Source: Neofusicoccum parvum
Taxonomy: Eukaryota > Ascomycota > Dothideomycetes > Botryosphaeriales > Botryosphaeriaceae
Direction of reading: 5' to 3'
NCBI GenBank assembly: GCA_020912385.1
Contig: CP087215.1
Location: forward strand, 930,001-994,000
DNA length: 64,000 nucleotides
This document shows positions 58,941 through 64,000 of this stretch, in pieces. Below the pieces are notes generated by a model. That model did not search any database. It was not told where the DNA came from and saw only the letters and a program-made list of their open reading frames with translations. The translations under genes and the position numbers were made by a program. Each line of letters begins with the position of its first letter. Position 1 is the stretch's first letter.

Positions 58941-60744
58941 ATGAAGCTCGGAAACATTCTAAGCACTGCGGTATTTGCCCTCTTTGCTGCGGCTCTGCCA
59001 CACGACGACTTCCCATGGGAGGTAGACTTGAAGGATGGACCTTCACCGACACTTGAGAAGCGTGCCAGCTGCACCGGCAACACGGCGTCCACGCGCACCC
59101 AATGGTGTGATTACGATGTTACCACGGACTATACCACCACAGTGGTTGATACCGGGGTTACTCGAGAGTATTACTTCGACATTGCAGGAGTCACGATTGC
59201 TCCGGATGGAGTTGAACGAGTTGCTCAAGCAATCAATGGAAGTTTTCCCGGGCCGCCTATCATCGCCGACTGGGGTGACACGGTCAGAGTCCACGTCACC
59301 AACAGTCTGGGAAGCGACTGGCCGAATGGCACAACAATCCATTTCCACGGCATCCGCCAGAACTACACAAACCAGAACGACGGCGTCTCATCCATTACTC
59401 AATGCCCCATTGCCCCCGGCAGCAGCTACACGTACGAATGGAAAGCTGTCCAGTACGGCACATCCTGGTACCACTCTCACTGGGCTCTCCAGGCATGGGA
59501 GGGAATTGCCGGCCCGATAATAATCAACGGGCCAGCATCCGCCGACTACGATGTAGATGCGGGCGCTCTCTCTATCACCGACTGGAGCCATTTCACCGCC
59601 GATCAAGGAGACATTTCGGATAGGACAACTGGCCCACCAACGCAGAGCAACGGCCTGATCAACGGCACCAATGTCTTTGGCGAAGACGGAGCGGCTAACC
59701 AGACGGGCTACCGTTTCAACATGACGGTGGCCTCTGGAACGTCGTACCGCCTTCGCCTGATCAACATGGCCATCGACACTCATTTCAAGTTCATGATTGA
59801 TAACCATACCCTTACTGTCATCTCGACGGATCTGGTTCCCATCACGCCGTACGAGACAGACGTCTTGAATATTGCTATAGGTATGGCTCCTTTTCACTGC
59901 CGTCGGAGCAAGGTTTGCTGACTTCACAGCCCAACGATACGACGTAATAGTCACAGCCAACCAGGGTGCCATTGCTTCGGACTTCTGGATTCGTGCCATT
60001 CCACAGCTGGCATGCTCAGAGAACGACAGTACCGACAACATCAAAGGAATCCTCCACTACGGCACCAATACGACTATCAGCACGCCCAACACCACAGCGT
60101 ACAGCTACACCGACGCTTGCGTTGATGAGAATGCAAGTAATCTCGTCCCAATAGTATCGAAGGACGCTGGAACGCTGTACTACAACACCACAGAGCCGGT
60201 CGACATCACCACCGACAGCGCGGGCTTCTTGCGTTGGACGATGAACAGCACGTCGATGCAGATCTCTTGGGATGACCCAACGCTGCTCCAGATCTACAAC
60301 GGCAACACCACCTTCTCCAACTCCTCGGGCGTGGTGCAGGTGCCGGACGCCGACGTCTGGGTGTACGTAGTCATCGAGGCTGAGAATGCTGTCCCGCATC
60401 CAATCCACCTGCACGGCCACGACTTCCTCGTCTTGGGCTCTGGGACCGGCTCGTACAACAGCACTGACGAGCTCACCTTGACCAATCCACCGCGTAGAGA
60501 TACGGCCACGCTGCCCCTCTCCGGATGGCTGGTTGTGGCGTTCCAGACAGACAACCCGGGCGCCTGGCTCATGCATTGTCATATTGGTTGGCACGCCGTC
60601 GAAGGCTTCGCCATACAGTTCATTGAACGGTATGACGAGATCAAGGCACTCATCGATTATGACACGCTGGAGAATACTTGCAGCGCTTGGGACACGTGGC
60701 ATGCAGAGTCGGATATTGTACAGGGTGAAGATTCTGGTATATAA
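58941..60744 (+). CDS. Laccase (multicopper oxidase), secreted
   Basis: Predicted 584-aa extracellular phenol oxidase in two exons, 58941-59880 and 59930-60744 (49-base intron, phase 1). Signal peptide of ~19 residues, propeptide ending LEKR (Kex2-type, residue ~41). All four copper-ligand segments are present: HFHG (134-137), WYHSHW (HSH 178-180), HPIHLHGHDF (from 470) and HCHIGWHAVEGF (from 529) with the type-1 Cys530. The residue in the axial position is Phe540, which in the family accompanies higher redox potential. The protein ends exactly in DSGI, matching the C-terminal plug of ascomycete laccases. Many N-glycosylation sites. Likely roles are phenolic detoxification, pigment formation or lignin-related oxidation. 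Confidence 0.95.
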
Positions 60745-60975
60745 GCACATCCTGTCGCTAGGTTACATCACATTCTCTCCTTTCACTTTCTCGAGCTTCC
60801 GATGGACGTGTGAATAGGATCACACTTCGAAGGGTATGAGACAGTGTTGATTTTGCTGGACGATTGGGCGGCTGTAAGGTTCTCGGGTACGATCAATACA
60901 TCGGATAGGGGAAAGCAGATTCAATCATAACCGCTTTGCTTGTTGCGCCTCTCCCCTGTTACTTGAGTGCAACCT

Positions 60976-61795
60976 TCACCGCAAGCCCACCATCTTCTCA
61001 CCTAGCTCCCAAAGCTTCACTTCCGCCTCATGATCACCCTTAGCCCAAGGTGCATACCCCACATCTTTTCTCCTATTCCCATCCACGACCGGAGCTGGAC
61101 CAGCTTCCCCGCAATCCCCATAGTACATCCCACCCTTGCCCTCCACACCTTCGCCACCGTATACCAAACCGTCGTCGTAGCCCCTTGATTAGTCGACTTA
61201 AAAGTTAAAGATGTCCCTACACGGCTCGAACACCACCGCCGCATTCGGCGTCAAGTCCGTCGCCAACTTCATCGCGTCGCAGCCGCAGCACGCCCAGTCA
61301 AGGTCGGTCAGGTCGATCTGGCCGTCGGCGTACATCCTGTGCGTCGCGGACGCGACGTTGGCGGCGCGGGCGGCGCGGTCCGGGGCGCTCGCCGCCTTCA
61401 GCGCCGGCAGCAGCAGCGACGTCAGGAGGAAGTAGCCCAGGTAGTTGGTGCCGAACTACGCCTCGAAGCCGTCGGCGGTGCGCTCGAATTGGGGCGTCGA
61501 GGTGCCGGCGTTGTTGATCGGGACGTCAAGACGCAGCGATTGCGCCAGGGGTGCGGCGCCCGCTTGCCGCACCGAGGCCAGGTTGTCGGGAGACAGCTCC
61601 AGTATCCGGACCTATCCGTTTCCGGCCGTTTCCGCGCGAGTCGGCCTCGATGTAGGTTGTGGCGGTTTCTGCCCTGGTCAGAGAGCACACGCCGAGTATA
61701 TGGTGGCGCCTATTGCGTGAAGGGCACGCGCTATCTCAAGACCGATCCCAGCAGAGCCCCGGTTACAAGGGCAACCAGGCCAGGAATTTACAAGG
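60976..61795 (-). pseudogene. Broken short-chain dehydrogenase/reductase
   Basis: Minus-strand remnants of an SDR in order: ALVTG, then after a one-base frameshift GSAGIGLEIARAL (cofactor glycine motif), a scrambled segment, VPINNAGTSTPQFE (NNAG motif), a TAG at 61456-61458 directly before FGTNYLGYFLLTSLLLPAL, NVASATHRMY, and a C-terminal KLWELGEKMVGL block typical of retinol-dehydrogenase-like fungal SDRs. The catalytic YxxxK region is not found in frame. Multiple frameshifts, at least one nonsense codon and internal loss make it a clear pseudogene. The 3' end faces the 3' end of the laccase. Confidence 0.75.
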
Positions 61796-62771
61796 TATTC
61801 GTGCGGTATTATCCGGAGTGCCATGGGTCATGCATCACCTGGACCGGCAGGTTTCTTGTGGAGGTGAGCATAGAGTGCAATACATTCATCAACGGAGGCG
61901 GACATGATGGGAAATGATGATCTAGCGGCTTGTCCCGGGATTTTCTTAAAGTGAAGTGGAACAGTAAGTTATGGGAGAGCCAGCCACTGGTTCAACTGTA
62001 CGGATTTGCCTTATTTGGAAATATCTCAAGAAAGCTTGACGTAGTCGATTATACATGGGCTCGGAAGGTAACCCTCTTAACGCCGGCGGAGCCCGCGCAT
62101 CCTGTGCACCCGGAGCATCCCGCTCACGCCCCCACAAAGCTCTCACTCTAACAACGGCTACTGGAAACGAGGAACACTGGTTAGGGTCACGCGGCTGCCA
62201 ACTCGGCGTTCTCTAACAAGCAAGCTTTCAGCCTCACGCCAACCCCCTTCCTCAGGGATGTCACCGGCCAGTTCAATGAGTCCTCCTAATTTTCGTCCGT
62301 CCCGAACACCACCACAATCGTACGGCTACTGCAGAACTGAGAGAATTATGGCTTGTATTTTAGAGCATTGCAATAGTGCGCCATAATGGACTGAAATTCT
62401 CTGAGAAACATTCATTCCGCGCCACCAGCTACAGTCGTACTGCATCGCCGGGTTGTTGCGGCGTGCGGGGGTTCTGATTGGCTACCATCCTCAAAGGCTC
62501 AACACTGTCAAGGCCACGTAGTGCAGCATAATTCTGGGCATCATTGCCGTAAATTAGTGACTTCATGCGGTCCGTACTAGGATATGATTCATTGTTCATC
62601 AAAGATACTCAGAGAAGTGTCTCGCGAGAGAATTTTGGCGCCGCCCTCGTCTTGTATCTTATTGAGGTACCAACACCCAAGGGAGATGAAGGTGTGATAG
62701 GAGGATTTGTTACAAACTGAGGTCTATGATGAGGTATAGCAGATCGCAAGGCTGCATACAAGTAGATTTGC
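61796..62771. other. Intergenic, no gene seen
   Basis: About 1 kb between the SDR pseudogene and the 3' end of the reductase gene. Small frames only. Confidence 0.4.
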
Positions 62772-63728
62772 TTATTTTTGTTCATCAGTGCTTTTTGAAG
62801 GCTGCAAGTGGCGTGTCCCATCGATCAGTGCCTGTGCAAAAACCGCCCTCGTGCTCGCCTTTTCAACCGTCAATAGTGACTGAATTGTGCACCCACGAGG
62901 CGACGAGATGCTCTCCCGCATAACAGCCGGATGCGTCCCATTCGCTAACATGGCAGCCAGCCCGAAAATGCTTTGCACAGCTATCTCCATGCCGTCGGGC
63001 CTTCGGATACCCTCAGCCACGGACCCGTCCAACAGACCCTCGATGGGTACGGATAGGGCCGCCAGGCAACATGTCATCAGCATACCCCCAGCATTGACCA
63101 GATTTGACGGAAGCCATTTTACGGTCCCGACCTGGTTGAATATCCACTCCGTCAGGTCAGCTTCCCTTGGCGGTATGGGATCCGAATCCGGCAGTTCCAG
63201 TATTGTCATGGATTGGCGGTATTTTGCGGCGACATTGGGTGCGGCTTTGGTAACAATCGCTTCGGAGGGTAATATGAGTTTGCGGACGTCGCCAACGCTC
63301 AGGCCAGCCAACAAACTAATCACCAGCTTTCCTTCCAGCGCTTTCTGGACGTTCGAGGCCCCAAGCACATCCTTTGCCATGTACGGCTTGAATCCCAGCA
63401 CCACCACGTCGGCCTCATTGATAGCCTTGACAATCTGAGAATGAAGGACCGTGACCCGAGAGGCGTGTCGACCACTGTATATCTTCTCGAGCTTCCGAGC
63501 CGAACCCTCGCTTTTGGTGCACGCGATGAATTTGGACACCCTCGGAGGCGGTAGTGAGTCTGGTGCTTCCTCTGGGAAAATGGATTCAAGCAGACCATCC
63601 AGGATGGCACCTCCCATGTTTCCTTGAAATGGCCGGTCAGTCAACCCCACCAGCTCATTATAGACACACATGCATGGATGAGACTCACCGCATCCAATGA
63701 ATGCGACTGTCAAATTCGACTCAGCCAT
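62772..63728 (-). CDS. Pyrroline-5-carboxylate reductase family protein
   Basis: Two exons, 63728-63689 and 63622-62772, giving 296 aa; would reduce pyrroline-5-carboxylate to proline with NAD(P)H in the cytosol. The 66-base intron interrupts the dinucleotide-binding loop; splicing yields FIGCGNMGGAILDGLL, the family's glycine motif. Further family blocks: VLGFKPYMAKDVL, KLVISLLAGLSV, PNVAAKYRQSMTI, NAGGMLMTCCLAAL and a C-terminal HPAVMRESISSPRGCTIQSL (the PG.T signature, here PRGCT). The intron has no stop and is a multiple of three, so unspliced RNA would also read through. The active-site block HPAxLRDxVxSPGGTT is slightly divergent (MRESISSPRGCT), so it may be a paralogue rather than the housekeeping enzyme. 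Confidence 0.9.
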   Translation of the reverse strand: MAESNLTVAFIGCGESHPCMCVYNELVGLTDRPFQGNMGGAILDGLLESIFPEEAPDSLPPPRVSKFIACTKSEGSARKLEKIYSGRHASRVTVLHSQIVKAINEADVVVLGFKPYMAKDVLGASNVQKALEGKLVISLLAGLSVGDVRKLILPSEAIVTKAAPNVAAKYRQSMTILELPDSDPIPPREADLTEWIFNQVGTVKWLPSNLVNAGGMLMTCCLAALSVPIEGLLDGSVAEGIRRPDGMEIAVQSIFGLAAMLANGTHPAVMRESISSPRGCTIQSLLTVEKASTRAVFAQALIDGTRHLQPSKSTDEQK

Positions 63729-64000
63729 GATTTTCAGCCAAGGCTTTCAAAATATGAAGCAGGTTTGGGAACGAAGGTGGTGGTTGGGAAAGATCTGCAT
63801 GAACTCTTTGCAGTAACCAAACGAAGCATCCGGTGACCACTCCAGAATTTTCGTGTACCTCGGGCACGCCGGGTCGGCTTTAGTAGCCCAGTCAAAAATC
63901 GGCGCCGGAAGTACATTCCGGCGATCGGGGGACCATTCCGGAGAATCCGTCGATCGTTTCTTGGCAGTCCGGTCCAGGACGCACATCCCGATAACATAAG
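63729..64000. other. Upstream region of the reductase, window edge
   Basis: The promoter side of the minus-strand reductase gene. A 79-codon minus-strand frame (63747-63986) has no recognisable feature. Contains a perfect inverted repeat described separately. Confidence 0.4.
63903..63923. promoter_or_regulatory. Perfect CGCCGGAA inverted repeat upstream of the reductase
   Basis: Two 8-base arms, CGCCGGAA and TTCCGGCG, separated by GTACA, about 175 bases upstream of the reductase start codon. The inner arrangement is CGG-N9-CCG, the type of everted/inverted CGG pair bound by Zn2Cys6 regulators. Binding is inference. Confidence 0.35.

Noticed and set aside
1..64000. CRISPR array or bacterial-type operons
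   Set aside because: No regularly spaced direct repeats with unique spacers were seen, and gene structure is clearly eukaryotic.

Overview
The window is nuclear DNA from a filamentous ascomycete (Pezizomycotina; the laccase and secreted-protein style would suit a Dothideomycete, but that is a guess). Evidence: spliceosomal introns of mostly 44-97 bases with GT/AG ends, a Zn2Cys6 regulator, a fungal rhodopsin-type membrane protein, Kex2-processed small secreted proteins, an ascomycete-type laccase and two fungal LINE retrotransposons. Gene models below were built by hand from reading frames, splice sites and phase. No searches were run.

Layout. 1-7245 is GC-rich, low-complexity DNA with no supported gene. 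7246-12001 holds a divergent pair: a Zn2Cys6 regulator (-) and a stand-alone NRPS-like adenylation-domain protein (+). 12455-20962 has three minus-strand genes: a large Ser/Thr/Glu-rich secreted protein, a PEP-mutase/isocitrate-lyase family C-C lyase and a seven-helix rhodopsin-like membrane protein. 20963-24557 is mostly non-coding with an AT-rich, ORF-free patch. 24558-39841 carries a cytochrome P450, a tiny five-exon cysteine-rich secreted protein, an MOSC protein, a possible small coiled-coil ORF, an 11-Cys secreted protein, a sugar transporter, a decayed gene and another small secreted protein. 40286-45409 is an intact LINE. 47266-48870 is an amino-acid transporter. 51041-56642 is a second LINE of a different family, in reverse orientation and crippled by nonsense codons. 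57317-63728 has a secreted protein, a laccase, a broken short-chain dehydrogenase and pyrroline-5-carboxylate reductase.

The genes do not form a clear operon-like pathway. The stretch looks like accessory, host/environment-facing territory: five predicted secreted proteins plus a laccase, two nutrient transporters and a candidate surface receptor, interleaved with transposons and pseudogenes. The regulator/adenylation pair and the P450 could be pieces of a small secondary-metabolite locus, but no complete cluster is visible.

The best-supported unusual observations are: (i) both LINEs have exact 15-bp target-site duplications whose first bases match the element's own 3' tail repeat; (ii) the second LINE has ten in-frame stops, all TAA/TAG, and no frameshift, as expected of C-to-T (RIP-like) mutation; (iii) several genes switch from a C-rich to a G-rich coding strand towards their 3' end. 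I did not find a convincing wholly new biological system.
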